In this document: piece after piece, positions 33,253 to 43,659 of the stretch
Position numbering within the stretch: the first letter of the stretch is position 1
How the letters are laid out: each line of letters begins with the position of its first letter
Assembly: GCF_030272615.1 (NCBI RefSeq)
Contig: NC_081413.1
Location: 144,624,476-144,688,475, forward strand
Direction of reading: 5' to 3'
Origin: Cryptomeria japonica
Lineage: Eukaryota; Streptophyta; Pinopsida; Cupressales; Cupressaceae
DNA length: 64,000 nt
Notes under the pieces: model-generated
Told to the model about the DNA's origin: nothing
What the model saw: the letters and a program-made list of their open reading frames with translations, nothing else
Database searches by the model: none
Made by a program: the position numbers and the translations under genes

Positions 33253-34483
33253 AGACAACTGAGGGGGGGGGGGGGGTGAATCAGTTGTCACTAGATTACT
33301 GGAACCTTAAGCAATTAAAAATTTAATATCAGAACACATAAGATCAATATCAGAATGCATAAACCAATTACCAAAATAGCAGATATACCAATTAAGCATA
33401 AGTAACAATTAGAGAATAAATACCATCTACATGACACCAAGATTTGTAAGTGGAAAACCCGATAAAGGGAAAAACCATGGTGACAAGCCTACCCATAATA
33501 TGATAATACTTCTGCAATAAGTATGTGATTACAAATTGAGGGGCTTGCACTTGTAGGAAGGTCAAAATCCTAGAGCACACTGCTCATTACAAAATGAGTC
33601 TCACTGACTACATAAAAATCCAGACTACAATCCGGAAGGACTTGAATGAAATGCAATGATAGCATCTCTTATGCCTGAGTACAGTTCCGGTTAAGCTCAA
33701 TACCAGAGGACTCAATCCTCTTACATAAATCCAATTCAATCACCAATGATCAACCAAATCCTTTGCATGAATGATTATTACATTATTCTCTTATACCATA
33801 TCCATGATTATCCCTTCCTATATGATCTATAATGAGATCTCACATCATATATATACAAACTCTCAACCATAAACAATAGGGTCGGCCACCAGACAATAAA
33901 TCCTCATACATAATTACAAAACATGTAGGCCAAAGACCAAACAAATAATATTCAACCCATAAGACATCTTGAAAACACATCGAGAAGTTCAATCAACACG
34001 TTACATTAAGCTAGTCCATAACCTAGATAGTATAACCTGGAATAGAATAGGTCTGGTACTAAATGCAACGATCCCAATCAGCCAAGTCTCAAACATGATC
34101 ACCATTAGCATCCCGAATCTCTACTAAAATCTTAACCAACACCACTTATGCATAACATCAAAAGATTTTCAACAAAGCTCTACTGGTGAAACCCTCACCA
34201 GATCAACAAACCAAGCTTACCAACATATAAGATAGCATCTGATCACCAAATCAAAACCAACTGATTGAACATGAATTTGAGTAGCATGAATAGAAGATCT
34301 AAGCTAATTCCATAAGCCAAAGCATACTAGATCATACCAGATCATCATGATCTAATTAAACCAGAAACCAAACCACCTACGGGGACCAAAAGGATACCGA
34401 TAAAGAAACCAAAATAGCTAGTGTTGACATCAATCACAAAACATCAATGCAACACATAATCAATTCCTCCAAATGGCCAACAT
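33253..34483 (-). repeat. 5' LTR of A0, main part
   Basis: Together with 12816-12844 this makes an LTR of about 1.25 kb in reverse, comparable with the A2 LTR at 53447-54677. It ends CAAATGGCCAACA at 34483. A run of 14 G (33264-33277) expands the C-rich tract near the LTR end. A minus-strand GCCGAC (33881-33886) lies about 25 bases upstream of a TATATAT run (33848-33856). Confidence 0.8.
33848..33886 (-). promoter_or_regulatory. Putative LTR promoter of A0
   Basis: On the minus strand GCCGAC (33886-33881) lies about 25 bases upstream of a TATATAT run (33856-33848), the same layout as in B, C, D and E. In A2 the site is mutated. Confidence 0.4.
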
Positions 34484-34621
34484 ACCATATCCTACCGGAT
34501 CAATATCATAATAAACCACTTTACTAGAACCAATCGGAAACTAGTAACAACCAAAACAACCGGTGTTGCCATCAATGACAAAACATCAATGCAACACATA
34601 ATTAATTCCAAATTGCCAATG
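34484..34621 (-). repeat. A1 3' LTR fragment
   Basis: This 138-base piece repeats the U3 start already seen at the end of the A0 LTR (CAATGCAACACATAAT occurs in both). It ends CCAATG against the polypurine tract, where CCAACA is expected. GTTGCCATCAATG (34565-34577) pairs perfectly with CATTGATGGCAAC (34636-34648) across the polypurine tract. It is the evidence that A0 inserted into A1's LTR. Confidence 0.65.
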
Positions 34622-35268
34622 ATCTCCCCCTTTCGCATTGATGGCAACACTAGATGGGAAAAAATCCAAGTGCCAAGAAATGCCAAATAGGTCTCCCCCA
34701 ATGGAAGACATCCAACAATCTCCCAAAAAATGATATAGCAATGAAATTCTGAAGCAAGATCACTTTTGACTGATATTCTGTTAAGCTCTGTTTTACACAT
34801 ATATCCTCCTCCTTTGACATCAATGCCAAAGATATGGCATAAAACATCAAAGATAAATCATAAATCCTCTAAATCATACAACTGACTACTCCCCCTAAGT
34901 AGTAGCACTACCACATCAATTTGGAATGAGTAATAACTTTGATAATGCATACCGGACCAATGCCAATCAACATCACTTAGGTCTTTAACAGAGGGGCAAA
35001 AACCCCCAACCTGTCTCTAAAGTACTCAAATGATTCTTTAGGCAAAGGTTTAGTACAAATGTCTGCAATCTTCTCTTTAGTGTTCACATAAACTAGTATG
35101 ACTTCATTTGCTTCCACCTTCTCCATCAAAAAGTTATACTTGATAGATATGTGCTTTGTCTTAGGATGAAATACCAGATTCTTTGATATATCAATAGTAG
35201 CAGAGTTATCACAGTAAATAACTACTAGTTCATTACAATATACCTTTATATACTTAAACATTTGCTTT
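34622..35268 (-). pseudogene. A1 RNase H C-terminus and 3' untranslated region
   Basis: The minus-strand frame 35261-34977 reads VIYCDNSATIDISKNLVFHP, then NTKEKIADICTKPLPKESFE and ends GVFAPLLKT. This is the end of copia RNase H. From 34976 to 34622 lies the untranslated region with CCCCCT-type complements of polypurine tracts (near 34623, 34695, 34806 and 34892). Upstream coding sequence is cut at 35268 by A2. Confidence 0.82.
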
Positions 35269-36455
35269 TGTTAGATAGTTCAAATAACCAGAAGACAACT
35301 GAGAGGGGGGTGAATCTATTGTCATAGATTACCAGAACATTTAGTAATTAAAACTTTAACACTGGAACCCAAATCATTAATACCGGAATAACAGATAAAT
35401 CAATTAAGCATAAATAATAATCAGAGAATAAATACCATCCACATGAAACCAAGATTTATATGTAGAAAACTCAGTAAAGGGAAAAACCATGGTGGGAAGC
35501 CTACCCACAGTTAGATAATACTTCTGCAGTAAGTATGTGAATTACAATTGAGGGGTCTACACTTGCAAAAAGACCAATATCCTAGAGCACACTTCTCATC
35601 ACAAAAGGAGTCTCAATGACTACATATAAATCTAGACTACAATATGAAAGAATGAATGAACTACAAAGATAACATATCCTATGCCTTAGTACAGTTTCGG
35701 TTAAGCTCAATAACGGAGGACTAAATCCTCTTACATAAACCCAACTCGATCTCCAATGATTGAAAAAATCCTTTTCTTGAATTATATTACATTATTCACA
35801 CATTACATATCCTCACATATCCCATACCATGATGATCTACAATGAGATCTTACATCATATATATACAAACCCTCAACCATAAATAATCAGGTCAGCCACC
35901 AGACAATAAACTAATTACATAATTACAAAATATGTCAGCCTTAGGCCAAACAAATAATATCCAACCCATAAGACATCCCGAAAACACATCGACAGGTCTA
36001 ATCCACACGTTACATTAAGTCGGTCATTAACCTAGATCAACTGGGACCCAATATTGGTCCACATGCTAAAGCAATGATCCCAATCTGCCAAGTCTCAAAC
36101 ATGATCACCATCAACATCTTGAAACCATACCAGAAGCTTCACCAACACCACTTATGCAATTCATCAAAGATCTTCCGGTGAAACCCTCTTTGGAACCACA
36201 AACCAAGATTCCAAGCAAACATGATAGCATTCGATTACCCAAACAAAACCAACCAATTGAATATGAACATTAGTAGCATGAATAAGTCAATTCCATAACC
36301 AAATTATACCGGATCATGCTGGATCCAATCCAACCAGAAACCACACAACCTATTAGGACCATAAGGGTGCTAGTAGAGCATCCAGAACAACTAGTGCTGA
36401 CATCAATGATGAAACATCAATGCAACACATAATCAATTCCTCAAAATGACCAACA
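35269..36455 (-). repeat. 3' LTR of A2
   Basis: It is 1187 bases, reading TGTTAGATAGTTCAAATAAC at the left edge and ATGACCAACA at the right. It matches the A0 LTR and the A2 5' LTR. The complement of its TATA run is at about 35868-35880. GCCGAC is mutated here (GGTCAGCC near 35891). Confidence 0.86.
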
Positions 36456-36863
36456 ATCTCCCCCTTTAGCATTGATGACAACCCTAGATGTGAAAAACAT
36501 CTAAGTACCAAGAAATGCCAAACAAGTCTCTTCAAATGGAAGACAACCAATAATCTCCCACATAAAGATATAGCAATGAGGTTTTGAAACAAAGACCAAA
36601 CTCCCCCTTTGAATGATATCTTTGTAAAGCTCCGTTTTACACATATATCTCTCTCCCTAATATATACAACTCAAGTTTTTCACATCAATATCTCTCCCAC
36701 TTTAACATCAATGCCAGAAATCTAACATAAATATCAAAGCAAAAATAAAAACCACTGAATCATAAAGCTAACTACTCCCCCTGAGTAGTAGCATCCTCAC
36801 ATCAGTGCTAGAATCAATGATATATATGATAATGCATACCAGACTAATGCTAAAAAACATCAA
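36456..36863 (-). promoter_or_regulatory. A2 3' untranslated region with polypurine tracts
   Basis: On the plus strand the tracts appear as ATCTCCCCCTTT (36456-36467), CTCCCCCTTTGAA near 36601, CTCTCCCTAAT near 36650 and ACTCCCCCTGAG near 36774. CATTGATGACAAC at 36470-36482 pairs imperfectly with a copy inside the LTR near 36395. Confidence 0.72.
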
Positions 36864-38078
36864 TCAGTTTTCTGTCGGAGGGGCAGAAACCCCTAACCTA
36901 TCTCTTAGGTACTCAAATGATTCTTTAGGAAAAAGTTTAGTGAAAATATCTGCAATCTACTCTTTAGTGTTCACATAAACTAATCTAACTTCATTTTCTT
37001 CCACTTTCTCCTTCAAAAAATTATACTTGATAGATATGTGCTTTTTCTTAGATTGAAATACCAGATTCTTTGATATGTCAATAGCAATAGAGTTATCATA
37101 GTGAATAAGGTCCAGTGCAATGCACTTTGATATCCTTCAACATTTGCTTCATCCATAGAACCTGTGTATAGTTATTAGCAGCAACAACATACTCAGCTTC
37201 AACAGTAGATAAAGAAGTACATGATTGTTTCTTGCTGATCCATGAAACCAACTTCTTTCCAAGAAAGAAAGCTCAACTAGAAGTAATTTTCCAGTCATCA
37301 ACATCTTCAACCCAATCAACATCTGTATATGCACATAAAGTAAAGTCATCATCCTTAGGGTACCACAAACCATATTCTGATGTAACTTGCAAGTATCTAA
37401 AAATTTGTTTCACCGTAGTCTCATGATTTTCTCTAGGGTCACTCTGATATCTAGATGCAATAAAAACAACATTCATTATGTCAGGCCTAGTCTGAGTCAA
37501 ATAAAGCAGACCTCCAATCATAGATTTGTATCTTGTAGGATTTATCAGTACAGAAATATCTTTCCTTGTCAATGCCTCACTAGTAACCATAGGAGTACTT
37601 ACCGGTTTAGAATCTCCCATACCAAATTTCTTCAACAGTTCCCTAGAATACTTAGTTTGATAGATTAAAATACATTTACCACTCTGAGTAATCTGCAAAC
37701 CTAAGAAAAATTTCATTTCTCCAATCATAGACATTTCAAATTCTTTCTCCATATTCTTAGAAAATTCCATACATAACTTAACTTCACCTCCAAAAATAAT
37801 GTCATCAACAAATACTTCAATAATCAGTATATCATCATCAGTGATCTTATAATATAAATTACTATCAACATTACCCTTAGTTAAACCAAGCTTCAAAAAA
37901 TATTTATCCAACCTTGCATACTAAGCTCTAGGTGCCTGTTTTAATCCATATAAAGCTTTCCTTAACTTGCAAACCATGTTTTTATCATCTAAATGTGAAA
38001 AAACATCAGGTTGTTCAATATAAACTTCCTCATCAAGATACCCATTCAAAAAGTTCATACTTGACATCTGTAGATAGG
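36864..38078 (-). pseudogene. A2 reverse transcriptase (C-terminal part) and RNase H
   Basis: Reading leftward from 38078, MDVK begins a frameshifted stretch, then [22 protein letters not shown] and the long open part 37911-37273 with DSNLYYKITDDDILIIEVFV and FVDDIIFGGEV (catalytic Asp pair) near 37800. FFLGLQITQSGKCI, GLLYLTQTRPDIMNVVFIAS and AYTDVDWVEDVDDWK follow. RNase H then continues with decayed CTSLSTVEAEYVVAA and ends RDRLGVSAPPTEN at 36864. The N-terminal half lies beyond the Tat insertion at 50287-50700. Confidence 0.85.
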
Positions 38079-38333
38079 AATTTGGAAATCATCAAAGCAA
38101 GTAGAAATTAGACTAGCTCAATCACAAAAACCAGATTGCAATGACAAGAAAATCCTAAAAACATTCAATAGAGATATAAAAAATAAGACATTCCAATCAA
38201 ATGCAAACCATCACAAATGCGAATGTCTCCTCTAGAATTCTCCATTGTCCTTCTTTCTCCTTCAAATTGCTTTGTTTGTGGATCTCACCTACAAGTGCAT
38301 AAGCATGAGATGAAAGGAAGATTAACAAGACAA
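38079..38333 (-). repeat. Tat-LTR-like fragment at the rearranged junction
   Basis: The stretch ending CAAATTGCTTTGTTTGTGGA then TCTCACCTACAAGTGCATAAGC resembles 48970-49030 (CTCCAAATTATTGTGGATCT then CACCTCCAAAATGCAAGTGT). Its upstream part also resembles 48890-48950 (AAACATTCAA). It looks like a broken piece of the Tat 3' LTR or leader. Confidence 0.45.
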
Positions 38334-38450
38334 CATAAGGAAGGAATTGATTATGGAGAGACTTTTGCCCCTGTAGCTAGGATTGAAGCTGTAAGACTAT
38401 TTCTTGCCTATGTTGCCCATAAAAACTATCAGATGGATGTCAAAGATCTC
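38334..38450 (+). pseudogene. Inverted copia reverse transcriptase fragment
   Basis: On the plus strand, opposite to A2 and Tat, the sequence encodes [20 protein letters not shown], then [16 protein letters not shown]. It differs at only about 3 of 70 compared bases from the reverse complement of 50290-50370. It ends in GATGTCAAAG, the mirror of TTGACATC at 38066. It is directly fused to the Tat integrase. Confidence 0.75.
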
Positions 38451-40491
38451 CCACTTCAAAGTGTCACCCTTTGACCTTCTTATTATAAGAGCGACGAAGA
38501 CGGTTTTGATATGCCTGCAAATGTGTCAGGGCTATCTGACGTTTCTAATCTAACATCTCAAGCTGATGCAACCGAGAGACTCTGTGCGTCTCATCATCAA
38601 CCAAATGTTGCAAGGAAACACGAAAAGAGGGAATTTCCACTTCCAAGGGTAAAATGGCTTCCGCACCATACACCAAGGAATAAGGTGTTGCGTCAGTAGG
38701 TGTGCGGATGGAAGTGCAATAAGCCCATAGTGCTAGATTCAACTGTACATGCCAATCTTGACCAGCGTCATTGACCACCTTTTTTAGGATCTTAATAATG
38801 GTTTTATTTGATGCTTCGGCTTGACCATCACCCTGTGGATAATAAGGACTAGAGAAACGGTGTTGGATGTGAAACTTTTCATAGAGTTCTTTGACATCTT
38901 TGTTCTTGAATGGACGACCATTATCTGTGATAATTGCAAGGGGAACTCCATATTTGCAGATGATATAATTCAATAGGAATTTTGAAATTTGCACACTAGT
39001 GATATAGGTCATAGGAATAGCCTCAATCCATTTTGTAAAGTACTCTATGGCGGTAATGATAAACTTATGTCCATTTGCAGATGTCGGGTGAATCTTGCCA
39101 ATAAGATCCAATCCCCATTGAGAAAAGGGCCACGAAGATATGACAGAGTGAAGTTCTTGGGCTGGCACATGAATGTAATCTCCATGGATTTGGCACTTGT
39201 AGCATTTCTTGACAAAATTATGAGCATCCTTTTCCATAGTGGGCCAATAATACCCAGCACGAACCAACTTTTTGGCTAAGCTCAGACCATTGAAATGGAC
39301 CCCACATATACCATTGTGAACCTCGCGTAAAGCTGTTTGTGCCTCGTCAGAATCCAAACACCTGAGGAGGGTGTGGTCAAAGGAACGATGATAAAGGGTG
39401 TCTGCGATGATGACATATTTGGCTGTCTGGCAGATGAAGGCTTGGTGTTGGTTAGAGGAAAGGTTAGGTGGTAAGGTTTGGGATTTCAAATATTGATAGA
39501 TGTCATTGTACCATGGGGAATTAGGACCAACAAGAACACACATCCCATCTGTTGTCAGAATTTCAAAAGAAGGGATAAGCAATTGTTCGACCAAAAATTC
39601 ACATCTGTCCATATTGTGGGGCATATTTAACATGGAAGCAATAGTTGCCATAGCATCTGTTGACTTATTTTGAATTCTTGGAACTTGACTGAAATGGATA
39701 GCCGTAAATTTTTTCTTGAAGAAATCCACCATATGCTTGTAGGGAATAAGCTTTTCATCTTTTGTTTCGTAGTCATCATTCACTTGACGGATGACTAACT
39801 GGGAATCTCCATAGACTTGAAAATGTGTGATGTTCCAGTGGATCGCTATTCGGAGTCCTGTGACCAAAGCTTCATATTCTGCAATATTATTGGTGCAATG
39901 GAAGGTTATTCTATAGGATTTGGGAATAGCATCACCTTGAGGGGTGACAAACAATATACCTACTCCAAACCCAAATTTGGTATGGGATCCATCAAAATAT
40001 AATTTCCATTCATTAGAAGATGTGACAGCAAAGACTGATTCATCCATAAAATCCATCAATATTGGATGATCATCATGAATAGGTGCCTCTGCAAGTTGAT
40101 CCACTATGATTTGTCCTTTTATTGCCTTTCGCTCAATGTACTCAATATCAAACTCACTAAGGATCATAACCCACTTGGCTAGGCAACCCGTCAAAGCTAC
40201 TCTGCTAAGCAAGTATTTCAAGGGATCAATTTTTGCAACTAACAATGTCTGATGATTTAACATATAGTGTCGTAGCTTCTGTGTTGCAAATACCACTGCT
40301 AAGCATGCCCGTTCAATAGTGGAATAATTCAGTTCATAGCCCACTAGTGTCTGACTGATATAATAAATAGCCCGTTCTTTGCCTTTCTCATCCTGTTGGG
40401 CTAAGAGAACTCCCAGTGTTGTTTCAGTTGCAAGAATATACAATATGAATGGCTTCCCTTCTATAGGATGCATTAAAATAGGTGGCAACAA
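38451..40491 (-). pseudogene. Tat RNase H, archaeal-type RNase H and integrase
   Basis: The long open frame (40491-38545) begins in RNase H (FILYILATETTLGVLLAQQD, then YSTIERACLAVVFATQKLRH), where the first catalytic Asp is replaced, as in a decayed first domain. The second domain has all four acidic positions: LYFDGSHTKFGFGVG, NIAEYEALVTGL, VYGDSQLVIRQV and NKSTDAMATI. Integrase follows with zinc-binding HNGICGVHF and CYKCQIHGD, then WGLDLIGKIHP, IITDNGRPFKNKDV and PQGDGQAEASNK (D, D, E). After a stop at 38545 the frame continues as [16 protein letters not shown] and stops matching at 38451, within the C-terminal domain. The core looks intact, the end is lost. Confidence 0.9.
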
Positions 40492-41328
40492 TAGATAATC
40501 CTTGAGAGTTTGAAATGCTGATTGACATTACTTAGTCCATTTAAAAATGACACCTTTATGCAATAAATGCTGAAAGGGATGACATTTGTCTGCTAATTGA
40601 GCTATAAATCGGCAGATTGATTGTAGCTTTCCTTGCAGACTTCTTAGTTGACGGAGATTGGAAGGAGGAGACATATCCATTATTGCTTTAACCTTTTCAA
40701 GGTCTACTTCAATGCCTCTATGAGAAACAATGTACCCTAATAATTTGCCGGCTGTGACACCAAAGACACATTTCTTTGGGTTGAGTCTGAGCTTCTAGGT
40801 TTCCATTCGATCAAAGATTGGGCTAAGGATGGCTAGATGACTATCTCTTGTGATGGATTTGCATAACAGGTCATCGACATAGTCTTCCATCAAAGTATGC
40901 ATAAAATCATGGAAAATTGTTGTCATAGCCCTTTGATATGTTGCTCTAGCTATTTTAAGACCAAAGGGCATCACATTCCAGCAGTAAGTACCCCAAGCAC
41001 ATGTAAATGCAATCTTATGTTGATCTTCAGGAGCAATGCGAATTTGATTATATCCAGAAAAACCATCCATCAATGATAGCATCTCATATCCGGCAGTCAT
41101 GTCAACTATGATGTCGATATTTGGCAGTGGAAAGTCATCTTTAGGGCATGCTTTATTGAGATCCCTAAAGTCTGTATAGATTTTGATGCCCCTAGTTACC
41201 TTGCTAACTGGTACCAAATTTGAAATCCAGTCTGCATAATCAATGGGTTTAATAAAGCCCACGTCTAGTAATTTTTTTAGTTCTACCTTGACCAAAAGAG
41301 CCACTTGGGGATGCATCTTTCTGAGTTT
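40492..41328 (-). pseudogene. Tat reverse transcriptase
   Basis: The frame 41316-40795 shows ELKKLLDVGFIKPIDYADWI, SNLVPVSKVTRGIKIYTDFR with the first catalytic Asp in the DFRDLNKACPKDDFPLPNID region, DGFSGYNQIRIAPEDQHKIA, MPFGLKIARATYQRAMTTIF and EDYVDDLLCKS, the catalytic YVDD near 40870. A stop at 40795 interrupts the thumb region; the continuing sequence (HLAILSPIFDRMET, then a decayed connection with PPSNLRQLRSLQGKLQSI) leads into RNase H. Confidence 0.88.
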
Positions 41329-42394
41329 CTATTTGACGGGCTTGGCATTTGATTTTAATGGCAAGTGATAAAGGACTAATTCTGGATCAAGGCCGGGCAT
41401 ATTTGCATAGGACCATGCAAAACTGATCTTCTTCTCGAGAAAGAAATTGACAAAATCTATCCTTTCTTGTTTGGATAGAGAAGCAGCAAAATGAATGACC
41501 TTAGGGTTGTTCGGTGTACCCAAATTTATCTCTTCGGTCATTTCCACAAGCAATGCTGATTTATCCTGACTTGATAGGGGTATGTCCAATCTTCCACCTT
41601 TGGGCACCTTAGAGAGGTTTTCACCCACAAGTACGTCTTTTATTTTTACTTTTTCATGGTCAGAGAATGCCTTACAGTTTTCACTCAAAGACCTATTCTT
41701 TTGATTTTTTACTTTTTCTTTTTTCTTTTTCATTTTTATGACTAGAAGATGGAGTTGACTCCCCAAAATATGCTGTAGAATCTAAATCAATAGAAAACCC
41801 TGCCTTATGATCACCTTGTGGTATGCCTTCCTGTAGTCCAAGGAATTCTACAATTGCTTTGTCATTTTGAAAATAATCCAATGTGAGTGGTTCTTGTTGG
41901 TCATGTTGGATAAGCTGTGGATAGACAAGGGGCATGTCATCATCAGTGTTAAGGAGAGAGAGGGCTAAGATGGTAAAAATGTAAATGTCCATGGTATCAC
42001 TATCTGAACTGCTCATATCTGATTTGGAGCTTGGGTCCCAGAATGACTCTATCCAAGCATTAGGACATGTTTTAGGAGGGGGAGTTATTTCATGTTTGTC
42101 TTCCATGGGCAAATCATCAGGGTCAAGGAAAACATTGTCAAGGGCATAGGAGCTAGAAGAAAAGGAACTCCATTCCCATTCATTGGAATTAGTTTCGGGT
42201 TGGATATCCTCAGGTGTTGTTTCATCATCAGAGTCATGCCCCTTTCCACACGTGGTCACTTTGGTAGATGAGGGTCCAATTCGCAATGGTATAAAACCTA
42301 ACCCTAAAGTTGGAGGTTGCATCTTGGGTATAATAGGTTCTAGTCTTCCTTTCTTGTCAGGACCCAAGCAACTACAGCCATCATATCCTTTTTT
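41329..42394 (-). pseudogene. Tat protease-reverse transcriptase linker
   Basis: Two overlapping frames (42367-41693 and 41766-41329) encode acidic, low-complexity sequence with PKMQPPTLGLGFIPL, then SDSDTMDIYI. The second carries LVEMTEEINLGTPNNPKVIH and FLEKKISFAWSYANMPGLDP, the segment that precedes reverse transcriptase in Tat-type polyproteins. One frameshift near 41730 in a poly-Lys stretch joins them. No catalytic domain. Confidence 0.75.
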
Positions 42395-43648
42395 CTATAG
42401 CATAGTAAACCCTTTGCCGTACCACTCCACTGACAACCTAACAGGTGGGGTCTCAGTTGGATCCTTATAAAGCCAATCTATGACATCATCATCCAAAGTT
42501 TCTTTGTCAAGTTCACCCCATCTTGTAAATGTAGTGGGGGGCTGATATTGAATGACTATCTTAGGTTCCTTTTGCAATAAATGTGGTTTGCCATGTGATT
42601 TTGGAGATATTAGTAAATTCCCAATGAGGAATGTTTGAGCCATTGAATACTCTCCGCATCCTTGGTCCTGTATCTTCAATTTTCCTTTGATAGCATCTAA
42701 CAATTCATTAGGATCCACATAATTATGTGAGTGGGCCTCCCTATTAACTGGGACTTGTTGCTTTAGGGAATCCTTTAGATTAGCACAAAATTGAAATGGA
42801 TTACGATCTCCTGGAATTGTTATCTTAGTCCCATTGTAAGGATATTTTAAACATTGATGATAAGTAGATGGAACTGCTTTCATTACGTGGATCCATGGAC
42901 GACCAAGAATCATATTGTAAGGGAGAGCGAGGTCTAGGACCTACAGGAAAGTGTTTTCTGTCACTGGACCAACTCTGATAGGCAATGAAATTATCCCTTT
43001 AGATGGATGCTCAACATCATCAAATTCTTTGATTGTAATTCTTTTGGAAGAATCAATGTCATTTTCTGTATAACCAAGACCAATGACCACCCTCAAGGTA
43101 CAGATATTAAGACCTACTCCGCCATCTATCAAGACTCATCGGATCTTATAATTATGGACAAAGACTTCGAGATGTAAAGGATCATTATGAGGGATCTTAT
43201 CAGGAGAAATATCATTATCAGAAAAGGCGACGTGTTGGGAAATAGCTAGATGTCCAATTTGGGCTTGAAACTGGTCAACATCAATGTTTGTCGAGATAGT
43301 GGACTCAATTAAAGCTTTATCTAGGACTGCACGATGCATAGGAGACATTTTCAACAACTCAAGAATTGATATTTGTGCAGGTGTCTTTCCTAGATGATCT
43401 AGGAGATTATACTGACTCGTAGGAGTTGATTTGGGAGGAATTGCAGGAGCTCCTTTCAGGACTATTTTGGATTGACGAGTGGTGACTGCACAAGTAGGAT
43501 CTTGTCCCTTTATTCTTATGGTGGAAACATACTCATTTGACGCTCGAAAACAATTGATAACATTGTTGTAACTAGTTTTGGCATAATTAAGATTTGCTGT
43601 TTCGGTAGAGTTTGAAGAAGATGCTTTACCCTTATCATGATCAAGCAA
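42395..43648 (-). pseudogene. Tat protease region
   Basis: Frame 43648-43136 has KTPAQISILELLKMSPMHRA and VEVFVHNYKIR-like sequence leading into the retropepsin active site, which reads LIDGGVGLNICTLRV at about 43135-43090. This is the DGG type usual for this lineage. Frame 42913-42395 continues with MILGRPWIHVMKAVPSTYHQ and CLKYPYNGTKITIPGDRNPF. Two stops separate the three frames, so the protease is inactive as it stands. Confidence 0.8.
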
Positions 43649-43659
43649 AGGAGTTTTAA

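Larger units (their letters stand above)
1990..34483 (-). mobile_element. Ty1/copia element A0, 3'-truncated, host of B and C
   Basis: Read on the minus strand, the order is 5' LTR (12816-12844 plus 33253-34483), primer-binding site (12804-12815), gag (12758 to 3891, split by B), protease, integrase, and the start of reverse transcriptase, ending at about 1990. RNase H, polypurine tract and 3' LTR are absent, so the element is truncated. B is inserted in gag with a 5-base duplication and C in the 5' LTR with a 5-base duplication. The right edge of the LTR at 34483 abuts an internal fragment of a sister LTR, so A0 landed inside the LTR of A1 in the same orientation. Coding parts carry many stops and frameshifts. 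Confidence 0.8.

Noticed and set aside
12816-34621. An LTR shared by two tandem A elements (LTR-body-LTR-body produced by unequal recombination)
   Set aside because: The right side of the LTR ends cleanly at 34483 and is followed by a second, partial copy of U3 (34484-34621). Insertion of A0 into the A1 LTR explains this without a shared LTR.
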